Shown here piece by piece: positions 44,665 to 55,541 of a stretch of DNA of 64,000 nt. Below the pieces are notes generated by a model that was given only the letters and a program-made list of their open reading frames with translations, was not told the origin of the DNA and searched no databases. This DNA is from Parascedosporium putredinis (lineage: Eukaryota > Ascomycota > Sordariomycetes > Microascales > Microascaceae), in assembly GCA_949357655.1 (NCBI GenBank), contig CASHTG010000001.1:4402001-4466000 (forward strand), read 5' to 3'. Made by a program: the position numbers and the translations under genes. Every line of letters begins with the position of its first letter. Positions within the stretch are counted from its first letter, which is position 1.

Positions 44665-46798
44665 AGTCGTTTACGGTTTGCGGCGCAACATGTTACTTTG
44701 TGCTGAACGCTAAAGGCACGACCGGGAATGACAAGGAGAAGAATAGTAAGGGAAAAGGGCGCCGTGATAGACGATTTTTTTAACGTTTGGTTCCGGAAAT
44801 CACGAACATCATTATGCATGATATGACCACGATGCCTGCCCAGGCAGAGTTCAAACGATCTCTTGTTGGTAATTCAACCCGTGCTACTCAATACTCCGTA
44901 ACTTGTTGGCCCAGCGAGTTGGGGCCATATCAGGTGTCGTTACCTTTTAGATTCGCTTCTCTCAAGATCAGAGAACCGCTACCATGAGGAGAAACCCGCG
45001 TTGATTGGAAGGTCCTAGGCCAGCGATGCGAAGGACTTCACCTCTAAAGCAGCGGACGCGAAGGCGCGACGCAGTCTTGCCCAGAGATCGCGGTTTAACA
45101 CACCATTGCATATGCATACGGCAAAGGTCCTTTGAGTGTGCCATATCAAATCTCACGCAAGGAATGGCGGCGGAAAGGGGGTCAAATTTGTAGAGACTAC
45201 TCTCTCCGGGGCACGTAGCGGCATGACTGCGCGAGTCCGAGGCACACACTGCCCGTTAAACAAGAGCCCCTCCCCCAAGCACTAGTACCAGCATTTTCAT
45301 ATTATCAGACCTTGTAACCCCTGAGGCCATCCATTGTCATACGTGCCGGATATTGGGACGGGTGAATCCACAGACATAGACCATCGGCGGGATGGGCTGA
45401 CGCTCAATGTGAGGGCCCTGTGCTCCAGCTCCTTCACGATCTCGGCTGGCGGGGTCAAAGCTCTGGGAGTCCTTGCCATACTCTCTGTCAGTATCGCGCT
45501 AGGCCTCGCCAATGCTAGAGAGACAAAGAAATTCCCCGCCCGTCAAGGCCTTGTCACGACTGGAGGTGCCGTTACGAGATCTTGGCGCTGCGGAACAAGC
45601 ATTTAAATTATCATATCCTGGTTTTTGGCGAGGTGAGGCAGAGGGCCTCTATGGCCCGAAAATGAGCAACAGGGAATCGAAAACCGGTACGCGGTAGGGA
45701 AGCACTTCCGTCTCGGCGAAAGGAAGACGAAGAGATTCGAGAGCAAGAAAAAGACATGAAAATTCGGGCTAGGACCAAGGTGTGAGCACGGAGGCGGCCG
45801 GGTAGCGGATCGCGAGAGATTTCCGAGCGGTTGAGGCGATCCTTGGTATATCGGTATGAATAAGATTGGATGACTTGGATCCGCAAGAGGCAAGCGTCTG
45901 GGTAGGCTAGCAGTCCTTTTTTCTTCTCTATTTCCTTGTTCCTGCTGGATTCTGGCTTTACCCTGCGCCGATTTGATATTGTGGATGTCGCCCTAATGTT
46001 ACCTCTTACAGGCTAAAACCAACGTTGAAGTGGATTTTGGGAATGGTGAGATGGCGAGAGTGGCTTGGTCAGACGTTTGGACTGCAGCGGTAGGGGAAAC
46101 TAATCTATTCATGTAGGAATGGGGCAGAGAACGAGCTCACCCGAACACTCTTACATGAGGATCTAATAAACAAGTGATCTCCCCTGCACGCCAGCCGATA
46201 CCCCGCAGAGACGAGCGGAGAGACAAAACGCCGAAACCTCTTTTTCTTCTCGTCCAGTGCGGTCCCGCCCGGTCGCGCTGCTGGTTGGTTCGGGCCTCCG
46301 GTCGGAAGAATAATGTTCTACGCTATTACTGAAGACGGCAAATTGCAAATGGGACAAGGAGGCTCGAACTCGGCAGCGGTACCAATCCTACTCGCTCGTG
46401 CCGTTCAGGCACAATATCCGCCCTGTTTTCTCCCGGCCAGGAATTGTGGCACAAGGAGGGCCGCAAAATGGGACTTCTGCCCACGCTCTCCACCTTAATC
46501 TAGCGACTTATTCTAGAACGAGATGCGCGCCGATGGGGTGAGCTCTCCTCCGGTCTGCGGCGAGCGTAGACTTGAACGGGGAGTGGGCGTGGGGTCAGAG
46601 ACACCCCTCCCCCAGCGCTCGCCAAACCTCTTTCACGCTTGTTCCCGTAGGTGTCACTATATAAACGAGTCCGTCGTCCGCCTCTTCCCCACATGGGGGA
46701 AGGGGAGATGGGTTCCCTTTCTGCGTGAATGACCGTACTCATCTTGAAGTTGCGCATACACCTGTCTCCCCTTGAGCGGAATCAAACGCGCAGTCGCG
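44665..46798. other. 2.1-kb intergenic region
   Basis: 3' flank of the sirtuin gene and promoter of the GMC gene. The last 200 bases carry a TATA-like stretch (CACTATATAAACGAG near 46655-46668) that fits a core promoter for the GMC gene. No coding sequence accepted. Confidence 0.45.
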
Positions 46799-49514
46799 AT
46801 GTCCTTCACTTCTGTTAAGTTGGTCCTTGCGGCCCTGTCCCTCGTGCAACATGTTGTCGCCGCGCCTACTCGCGCCGATGCCGCCGTCATCGTCAAGCGA
46901 CAAGCTGAGCTCCGAGACGAGTACGACTTTATTGTCGCTGGCGCCGGCACCGCCGGTTTGACCGTAGCCGATCGCCTCAGCGAGGGCGGCCAGTGTAAGT
47001 CTACCTATCAAGACCCCATCGAGGTTGTGGGGAGATCCCCAGGGAAAGAAAAAAAGAACGAGCGTGTCGTTAGCCTAATAAGAAATTTATTCTGATTTTT
47101 CTTTCCTTTTTTTCTGCATGCCCACAGATACCGTCCTTGTCGTGGAGTATGGCTACCTAGATGGGTCTCACTCCATTACCGCGACTGGCCCGGATGCGCA
47201 GCAAGCCGGAGCCATCGACTACCCCAGCGGCACCCGCATGTACAACATCACCTCGCAGCCCCTAGTCCACACCTCGGGCCGCGGCGCCCCGTGGCCTGCG
47301 GAAGCGTCGTCGGAGGTAGCTCCGCCGTCAACGGCATGTTCTTCGACCGTGGCAGCGCCGACGATTACGATGCCTGGGTACGCTGCGCCGGCGACGAGGC
47401 CGACGAGTACGCCCGCGAGTGGGGTTGGGACAACATCTACCCCTTCTTCCAGAAGAGCGTCACCTTCCACCCTCCGAGCGAGAAGATGCAGGAGGAGTAC
47501 GGAATGACCTACGACATGGCCGCGTACGGCGGTGATACTCCCATTCACTCGAGCTACGCTCCGTTCCAGTGGCCTACGACTGGTAAGTGATATATAATCC
47601 ATGGGGAAGACGGTGAAGAGAAGGACACCAAAGAGCCCCCCGCCCCTCTAGCCGTTTTTCCTTTTCCCTTTTCTTTTTCCTACCACCTTCGCTCACACTT
47701 ACGATTTTTCGCAGTCGGCATCTGGAAGGCCTGGGAGACCATTGAGGGCGTCGAGTTCCCCAAGGAGCACGCCGACGGCAATGCCACCGGCGTCTTCTGG
47801 TGCCCCAACTCCATCGACCCTCGGACCGCACCCGCTCGTACGCGCGCCGCGGCCACTACAGCAACGCCGCTAACAAGCGCGCCAACTTCCACCTCCTGCC
47901 CGCCCACCGCGTGACCAAGGTCGGGCTCGAGGAGGTCGAGGGCGATGACGCCCACTCCCACCGCGCCACCGGCGTCTACATTGCCCCGCGCGACGGCGAC
48001 CTGTGGAAGTCGGGCCCCGTCTTCATCAAGGCGAAGAGGGAGGTTGTCGTGTCCTCCGGCGCCGTCCACACCCCGCAGGTCCTGCAGCGAAGCGGCATCG
48101 GTCACCGAGAGGTTCTCGAGGCTGCCGGCGTCGAGGTCAAGGTAGAGCTTCCTGGCGTCGGCTTCAACCTCCAGGATCACTCTCACTACTCCATCTCTTT
48201 CAACTGTAAGTCAGAAACGGGAAAAAACTAAAGAAAGTAACGTTTCGGTGTTTGCTAATCAGCGCTCGGAATCCATAGTCACCACGAACCTAACCCCTAA
48301 CCCTAACGATCTCGGCACCGACGCCGAATTCACCCAGCAGGCGCTCGAGCAATGGCGCGAGGACAAGTCGGGCCCGCACTCCGCCAACGTCAACGCCGGT
48401 GCCTTCCTCCCGCTCTCGTTCGTGTCGGACCGCTCGGCCGAGATCCTCGACGCCTGGCTCGCCCAGGACGCCGCCGAGTTCCTGCCCGAGAACACGCACC
48501 CGACCGTGATCGCGGGCTACGAGCAGCAGCGCAAGGTCCAGGCCGAGATGTTTGACGCCAAGAACTCGGCCGAGCTCGAGTGGCTCTTTTCCGGGCGCTC
48601 CTCGTTCAGCATCATCACCATCAAGATCACCTCGCGCGGCACCATCCTCCTGAGCCCCGAGGACGACGGAGACGCGCAGGGCCACGTGGAGCCCGTCGTG
48701 GATTGGCGCACGTGGAGCAACCCCATCGACGCCGAGATGAACGTCGAGTGGCTCAAGTTTGCCCGCTGGTTCATGCAGAGCGACGCCATGCAGGACACCT
48801 TTGGGCCCGTCGAGATCTCCCCGGCGCCGCCGTCGAGACCGACGAGGATATTCGCGCGTGGATACAGACCCGCATCAGCCCTAGCAACGGTCATCTCATC
48901 GGCACCGCTGCCCTCGGCCCCAAGAGCCTCGGTGGCGTTGTCGGCCCCGACCTCTTGGTGCACGGCGTCCTGGGCCTCAGCGTCGCGGACAACTCCATCA
49001 TGACTACGATTGTTGGAGCGCATACAAGCTCTTCGGCCTATGCTATTGGCGAGAAGGTAAGCTGGCAAATTATTTGTTCTTTTTCTTCTTCTGCTTTCCC
49101 GTCTGCCATTTTCTAGTTCCCCTCCTCTTCCCTTGTTATACTAGCGCTAACGTGTTTGTTCTCAGGCTGCCGATACCATCCTCCGTAGGGCCAAGAAGAA
49201 CGGTGACGCCCCTGAGGAAACTCCCGTCGAGGAAACCCCGTTGAGGAGGCCCCCGAGGAGGAGGAGGATGCCTGTGTTGAAGAGCCTGAGGAGACCCCGT
49301 TGAAGAGACTCCTGTCGAGGAGGAGCCCGTTGAGGAGGAGCCCGTCGAAGAGGAGCCTGTCGAGGAAGAGCCCGTCGAAGAGGAACCCGTCGAAGAGGAA
49401 CCTGTCGAGGAAGAGCCCGTCGAAGAGGAGCCTGTCGAGGAAGCACCTGTTGAGGAAGAACCCGTCGAAGATGACACCGAGAAGCCCGCTCCTCCTCCCA
49501 AGGATGAGCCGTAA
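46799..49514 (+). CDS. Secreted GMC-family FAD oxidoreductase with Pro/Glu repeat tail
   Basis: Flavoenzyme of the glucose-methanol-choline family, which oxidises alcohols or sugars. The substrate cannot be read from the sequence. Exons are 46799-46994, 47128-47582, 47715-48205, 48279-49056 and 49166-49514. A signal peptide (about 1-21) is followed by a short propeptide with KRQ, then the ADP-binding motif GAGTAGLTVADRLSEGG (about 48-64). The GMC signature GSVVGGSSAVNGMFFDRG follows, then VVVSSGAVHTPQVLQRSGIG and the C-terminal GTAALG...LLVHGVLGLSVADNSIM. The last exon adds about 100 residues of PVEEEPVEEE repeats, not normal for the family. Five one-base losses occur, in 47287-47290, near 47826, 48819-48822, 49236-49239 and 49295-49298. 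With them the exons give 757 residues. Confidence 0.9.
49230..49485 (+). repeat. In-frame repeat encoding Pro-Val-Glu-Glu-Glu units
   Basis: Imperfect 15-base units (CCCGTCGAAGAGGAG-like) encode PVEEE and variants at the C-terminus of the GMC protein. Confidence 0.85.
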
Positions 49515-50661
49515 ACCTCTCAAAGGGTTTCTCTTTCATTCTTTGTTATCAAAAGGCAAGAGGTGGAGGAGACGCATCCGCTCCTCCCTCTCGCTGAGAG
49601 GGGGATCTGCAAAAGGCCCTTCGTTCCCTGTTCCCTACCTCTTGTTGTCACTTTTTTCAGTGTAAATATTTCGCATTCTATAACAATTTCAATCCTATTC
49701 CGAAGACGTCCAAAACCGGAAAACTAGCGTCCACTCTTCGAAGCCAAGATGCCAAGGAAATAGGCTTATACAGCGGGTGAGGTTATGTTTCCTCTGGTTT
49801 CAGATCCCAAAGGCCTAGGCTCTTTCATCAGCCTCTGTCAGCTGAATGGAGTCGACGCGTTTGCCTCCAATTTCGTCCCATGTTGATGAACCTGCGCAAC
49901 ATTTCTTCCTCGTAGATAAGGGAATCCGTCATGATTCGCCCAAAATAAAGTTTTTGGCTGTCTGCTACGCATAAGGAGAGGGCTCAGAATTTAGAAATGG
50001 TCGAAACAAACGACGGCGATCATACGGTCCAGGCTGTGCAGTTGTAGCTCACGCTATCTGGGATTTTAAAGGAGAGAAGAACAAAAGGGATCCCGCGCGA
50101 TCGCCCCCTCGTTCCGTCATTCTTTTTATTGAAATTCTCCGTGACATGTATAAATAAACACCTTTTTGTTTGGTCGAAGCCTCACTCTGGTCGAAAAAGA
50201 AAGCCGGCGATGACGGCCGGTGCTGGACCTGAGACGCTGCGGTGGATCGCTCGGCATACAAGAGTGCCGGCACTGGACGGAGGACCAAATGGCTGACGAG
50301 GCCTCTCTGGCTTACACGGCGGGAGGAAAGGAACTGATCTGAGTGATGTGCTGTATTCAGCACCTGGTTATCCTGGTCTATTGTTGCCTTCCCCTTTCTC
50401 ATTCTTTGGGAATCCTGTTTAACCAAAGGCTCCCTGCCCTGCCTTCATCCTCTTCTCTCTAAAGACAATCTATTTGCGTTTTTTGTTGTTGATTTCCGAC
50501 TCTTACACTCTTTTAGCTCTGACCGTGCTCCTTGATCCTCTGGAAGGGCTTACCATTCCGCCTCTTGTCTTCAACTTCCTAACAACACATAGCATGTACT
50601 AATCTTCGTCCTGATACCCTGGAGAGCATCTAGTTTACAGCAGAGTCAAGAAGCAGCGAGC
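49515..50661. other. Intergenic, GMC gene to carbonic anhydrase
   Basis: 3' UTR of the GMC gene and promoter of the next gene, with CT-rich DNA from about 50440. No other coding sequence recognised. Confidence 0.5.
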
Positions 50662-52253
50662 ATGGCAAAACCGCTCATGTGGGTGGCCCTGGCGGCACAT
50701 CTAATCACACCGGCGCTCTCTGGGTGTGCATACGGAACGGCGATAGAACCAAGAGTAGAAGGGTCCGTCCCGGTCAACACATTTGGGTACATTGGGCTCG
50801 CTGTAAGCCTCCCTTCCTACCCCTTTCTATCCCCGGCCTGCTTCTGTACCCAAGTTCTCCTTCCCAGTATACTACGAAGCCTATCAACTCGCAGCGGACG
50901 TTGAACGGTGGCCACTTGGCCTCCGGACTTCCGTTGCCCTCCCCCGCCTAAATAAGAAACCCTTCTTTTAACAACGCGAACGCGAGAGAATAGGGCCCGA
51001 TCAACTGGGTCGGACTAGACCCCGAAGCCAACGCCCTCTGCGGCATCGGCACCCGGCAATCACCCATCGGCCTCCCGAGCCCAGGCGTGTCCGCGCTCCA
51101 GGCCACCTCGGTCACGCTCTCCATCCCGGACCTACCCAACGGGGCGCCGCTCGAGAACCTCGGCACGACGGTGGAGGTGGCGGCCTCGGAGGCCGGGGGC
51201 ACGCTCGAGGTCGGGGCTGACTCACCGCTGGGGGCGCTCGCGGGGTTCCGGCTGGAGCAGCTCCACTTCCACCTGCCCTCGGAGCACCTGGACAACGGCA
51301 CGAGCCGGGCCATGGAGATGCACATGGTGTTCGAGGGCGAGGGCGGCCAGGTGGCGGTGGTGGCGGCTTTCGTCGACGCGGACGGGCCGGGCCCGGTGCT
51401 GGAGGATGTGTTTAGCGTGGTGGGTGACGTGGCTGCGCCGGGGAGCGTGGTGACGACGCCGGGCCTGGCTCTGTCGGAGCTGGCGAGGGTGCTCTCTGCG
51501 GGGCAGTTCCAAACGTAAGGCTTTTTGGTCATCTTTTTTTGGTTCTCTTTTTTCTTATTTTGCCTTGGTCCCTTTCTTTTCTTCAATCCTTCCCGTCTCG
51601 CCCCTGTTCGCTGTCTACCGGTGTTCCCCCACTCAGCCACTCTCATGTATGGTACGCACACACAAATGCACACACACACACACAAATGCACACACACACA
51701 CACACACATATACATACATGCAGATGGGTCTGGAAGGGGAAAAGCAATACTGGTAGACACCACTAGACTACACGGGCGCAGAGTTGACATGTGTCACAAT
51801 GTGCGGGGAGAGTGTGGAGGCCGGCAGGCAACTTGAGAGGCGAAAAGAGAGGAGATCACACAGGCAGGCAGGCGGACGTAAACTAGAAGAGAAAAGGCAA
51901 GAAGTGATTGAGAGCTGACATGCGTGTCCCACCGGTCTAGGTACTCGGGATCTCTCACCACGCCTCCCTGTACGGAGGGAGTGACCTGGCTCGTCTCGAC
52001 CGAAACACTCAGCATCAGCCGCGAAGGCTTTGAGCGTGCGCGGGACGTCATCGGATTCAACGCACGGTTCCCGCAGAATACTCTCGGCGAGCCCAACATC
52101 TTGCAGGTGGCGTCCCAGGCGGGCGTGCCGCCAGAAGGGGAAGTCGTTGGAGAAGCGACGGCCTCCGACACGGAGGACGCAGAGCGCATGGCAAGCATAG
52201 CAGCCCTGGCGGCAGTGATGGCGACGTGGGTGCCAATCCCCATCCCGCCGTGA
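50662..52253 (+). CDS. Secreted alpha-class carbonic anhydrase
   Basis: Zinc enzyme interconverting CO2 and bicarbonate outside the cell. Exons are 50662-50802, 50994-51514 and 51941-52253, summing to exactly 325 codons with no indel. The N-terminus is a signal peptide (about 1-20, ending ALSGCAYG). The family motif RQSPIGL follows. Zinc ligands are the histidines of QLHFHLPSEH (about H138 and H140) and MEMHMV (about H157). The 17-residue spacing resembles bacterial alpha-carbonic anhydrases. The LTTPPCTEGVTW block carries the catalytic threonine and a disulfide cysteine. The C-terminus is a spacer rich in small and acidic residues ending in a hydrophobic stretch (MASIAALAAVMATWVP), which could be a GPI signal. 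The second intron is 426 bases and contains a CA microsatellite. Confidence 0.93.
51656..51709. repeat. Interrupted (CA)n microsatellite in carbonic anhydrase intron 2
   Basis: CA tract with two AAATG interruptions inside intron 51515-51940. Confidence 0.9.
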
Positions 52254-53938
52254 GCCCCCGTGGCGGGTCGCATTGTGAGCGGGGAAAATAAGAAAAGAGG
52301 GAGGAATAATAGAAGGGGACTTGAAGAGAGAAGAGGAATGCAAGTTCTAAGTGGGGGGCGTGGGTGTCTATTGTTCCCACATGCACCAGCGAGGACGGTT
52401 TGGCGTCGAGCCGGGCATTTGACTTGAAGAATTGCACTACTTTAGGATCATTGATGGGAGGGCCTTGTTGAGAAGACGAGAAAGAGAAAATAACAACAAA
52501 AGACTGAGTTCTTGAGAAAACATTGAACTACAAGTGGGTTGAGGGAAGGGGGACGCGAGCCGGGATCGCAGGATTGAGTTAACCTCTCCTCGAGAAGGGT
52601 GTAAGACTACTTACTTGCACTTATTTCATGTTGTCTAATACATCTAGCATTCCTCTCCACTGTCCTCCATTGTCCTCCACTTCTTTAGAAATTATCTCCG
52701 AGTTATCCCTTATTACGCGCCCTTCCGCCGTGAAGAAGTGAGAGAGGTAGGTGTAGATCACTTAACATTTTTACTACTTCGTACAAGTAATAATACAACA
52801 AGCAGACAAAAAATCGAGCGAGGAGCGGGACCCTTGCTCGGCCGAGATGGCGCGATGCGGGATGGGGGTGAGAACAAAAGTGCGACGTGAAGTTTTCCCC
52901 CTGTCCAAGATTAGATGCGATTGATAAGGAAAACGTCTCGTGGCCAGGGCCTCTCCATACAAGTAATATACCCCATGAACCGGTGTATGTGTGTGCATAT
53001 AATTTGGGATGGGAGGGACAGGGGGTGATGGAACACAATAAAGCTACTTGGGAGATAGCAAGAGTAGTACACAACGGCTTGAAATTCGAAAGAGATGACA
53101 GACAACGAACACCCATTTTGTTTTCCTACGTCCATCGTTGACGATTGAGGAATAGTGGATTTGGGCCGGCACTTGTAAAGAACCATTGAATCTATTGGAT
53201 CCATCGATGCCATCACATTTCAGCCAGACCCTGAGCTTCAGATGGGTCAAGCGCTTGCATCAAGTTTATGGCGAGCATACGAGTTAGCTGCGATGATATG
53301 ATGCTGGGCGGACTCACTCTCTTTCCCTTGTCTCCCTATCCTTTCTCTCGCTCTCTTGTTCCTTCCCCATTCTTTCTACCTTTAATTGTGCCGTGGTATA
53401 TTGCTCGTGTATATGTATGCGGTGGCACAATGGCGTAAAGAATCAGACGCAGCCCCGCGTACGGTTTCCGCGTTGGTTCATTCAATGGATCCGGATGTGT
53501 GGCCTAATAAAGGAACAAGAAGCGCGAGGAAAATTAGAACGGATAGAGCCTTGGTATGGACGGTTGGGCTCGCTTTCTTGTCGTCCACATGTCAGCAGAT
53601 GAGCTTCGCCTTGGATCAATTGATAGTGGCATGGGCTTGGCTAACGAGATTCGGAGTGTCCCACTCCCCATCAATGAGCCTTCACAGCATTGTGGGCGAC
53701 AATACCCTGAGAGCCTATACCAATGTACATTGATGGTGTACTTTGTGCTTTTATTCTTGAGGTTAACCATTGGGGTTTTCAGGCTCTGTTGTTCGAGGGC
53801 TTCAACCTTCCATCCTCCAGGGCTTAGGCTGTAGCAACCCTAGACGACCAGACGTCAAGCCAACGTCGGTTCGTCAAGGTCAAGAGACCCACGACCGCAA
53901 ATGCCTCGATGGAGCCCAAGACCATTTTTGAAACAACG
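52254..53938. other. 1.7-kb intergenic region, no gene seen
   Basis: 3' flank of the carbonic anhydrase gene followed by DNA without recognised features on either strand. Confidence 0.45.
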
Positions 53939-54412
53939 CTACAAGTACATAGACGATTGTGCGCTGTTTGAAGAGGGGACCGCGGAGGAGACGGCGATGG
54001 AAAGGCTGGGAGAAAGTAATACTGCCTGCCGGACGGAAAGAATTGAAAGATCACGAGCGTCTGATTTTTTTCCTTCGCCAACGGCAGACTCAGCCTGGCC
54101 GGCACTATCGTACACTAACAAGTTCATGGTTGGGCTGATCGGGGACGGCGACGGAGACGGCGACGAGATGGTCACCAACGAGATGGTCACATCCTCGACC
54201 TCCCCGATAATGGAATATGCACCGAGCAGGGGTGAACCTACTGTTTTTGGGCTGGCGCCTGCGGCCGACTCGATTAGATCCCTGGAAATCCCTACCTCTC
54301 TCGTCTTGCCTTGTAATCCCTTCTTCAGGCTCGCTGCATTGTTGATCCCATTGAACGCAGCGCTGGTCTCGTTATTGATCAATTGCTGGCTCTGGCTCTT
54401 CTTGGTCACCAT
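53939..54412 (-). CDS. Hypothetical protein, weak support
   Basis: An intron-free frame of 157 residues starting with ATG at 54410-54412 in a fair context (purine at -3, G at +4). The product is Ser/Ala-rich with a short SPSPSPSPISP stretch and no domain, signal peptide or membrane helix that I recognise. An overlapping frame of similar length is open on the opposite strand (53901-54422), so at most one is likely to be real. I favour the minus strand because its composition is more protein-like. Confidence 0.25.
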   Translation of the reverse strand: MVTKKSQSQQLINNETSAAFNGINNAASLKKGLQGKTREVGISRDLIESAAGASPKTVGSPLLGAYSIIGEVEDVTISLVTISSPSPSPSPISPTMNLLVYDSAGQAESAVGEGKKSDARDLSILSVRQAVLLSPSLSIAVSSAVPSSNSAQSSMYL

Positions 54413-55541
54413 CGCTAACTAAATTGTCCATGAATACTCCTCGGACTATAGAACAAAAACGGTACGGGGAAGAAATGGATTGGGGGACAATGAAAAAAAA
54501 AAAAAACAGCCGGAAGAACGTTCCAAGGACAAGAAGGTTGAACTAAAACGGCCGGCAACATTGATCCATTCTATCTATGCCCCACTACTCGCAGATGCTC
54601 AGAACCACGCTCCACGCTCCACGCTACACCGCTCACTCAACTCTTTCCCACCATCAGTTGGAGTTTGGTTACTCTGGAGCGTGTACAAAGTACCTGGGTT
54701 GGGGTGCGGTACCTCGGTCTCGTCCTGGTCTCGCTGGTTCAACCCGCTTGATCACGGCTTTCGGTGTGCATCCACCATTGAATTGACCTCTGCGACTCGC
54801 TCCATGCCATTGCGGGGCCCTGTTCCCGTTTGGCGAATGGCCTCCCTTCTCGTTCTCCTAGTTGGAGAGATGGAGAGAGGTCCAACCCTCTTTTGCCCAA
54901 CCAGCGAGGGTTTTTCTTTCCCGTACTGTGCTCAACGTGGTGATGGTGTACAGAGACTTGCCTCCCCACCGTCATCTGAGACTGGCATAGTCTGCCTTAG
55001 CCTCCCCTCGTACAACTACCTTTACCCACTATGACTCGCCGTCCGAGGTACTGTAAGATCGCCCCCTTGTTCCTCACATCCAGTTCGACTTGCCATCAAG
55101 ACCCCGGTTACTGTCCCTTGCCTGTGCACCAAAACCCGCCTGGGGCAGCACAGCACAGGCGGAGGCTGCGACTTCGGTGGTTAACGGGTGAGTCGAATTT
55201 TTTTCTCTCTCGCAGAAGTTTCCCTCTCCCAACTCTCCACCAGTTTCTCCTCCCTCGCCCGGCAAACCCCCTGCCCCTCCCCACATACACCACCCCCAAA
55301 CCTCAATGATTCACACCTTGGAAAAATAAATCTTTACAGCTTCTGGCAACACAGAAAAGGCCTTGCCTCGTCCCCTTGGTCTCCCCTTCCGCCCCCGGTT
55401 AGCCAGAGCTCTCCTCGACGACGTCTTCCCCCTCTCTATCCCTCCCTCGCGCTCTCTCTCTTTCTCTCTCTCTCTCTCTTTGCATTTACGTCGTAGTCTC
55501 TTCGTTGTTTGTGCCCTCGTGCTAGAGAGAAATCTAGAGCC
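54413..55541. other. Promoter and leader region of Arg5,6
   Basis: CT-rich towards the start codon (55430-55500). Contains two sites one base away from the Gcn4/CPC-1 consensus. No other gene recognised. Confidence 0.45.
55032..55195. promoter_or_regulatory. Two imperfect Gcn4/CPC-1-like sites upstream of Arg5,6
   Basis: TGACTCG at 55032-55038 and TGAGTCG at 55189-55195 each differ by one base from the TGASTCA site bound by Gcn4/CPC-1, the regulator of general amino-acid control. The location upstream of an arginine gene makes them plausible, but chance occurrence is possible. Confidence 0.3.

Noticed and set aside
45297..45512. Minus-strand frame with a PPAEIVKELEHRALTL segment
   Set aside because: Somewhat protein-like but only about 60 codons from its best start, with no family match that I recognise and no splice extension.
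48288..48308. Telomere-like CCTAACCCCTAACCCTAAC sequence
   Set aside because: It lies at the start of a GMC exon and codes in frame for LTPNPNDLG, so it is coding sequence that resembles the telomere repeat, not an interstitial telomere.
49136..49501. Minus-strand frame of Ser-Thr-Gly-Ser repeats
   Set aside because: It is the reverse reading of the Pro/Glu repeat exon of the GMC gene and looks like a repeat protein only by symmetry.
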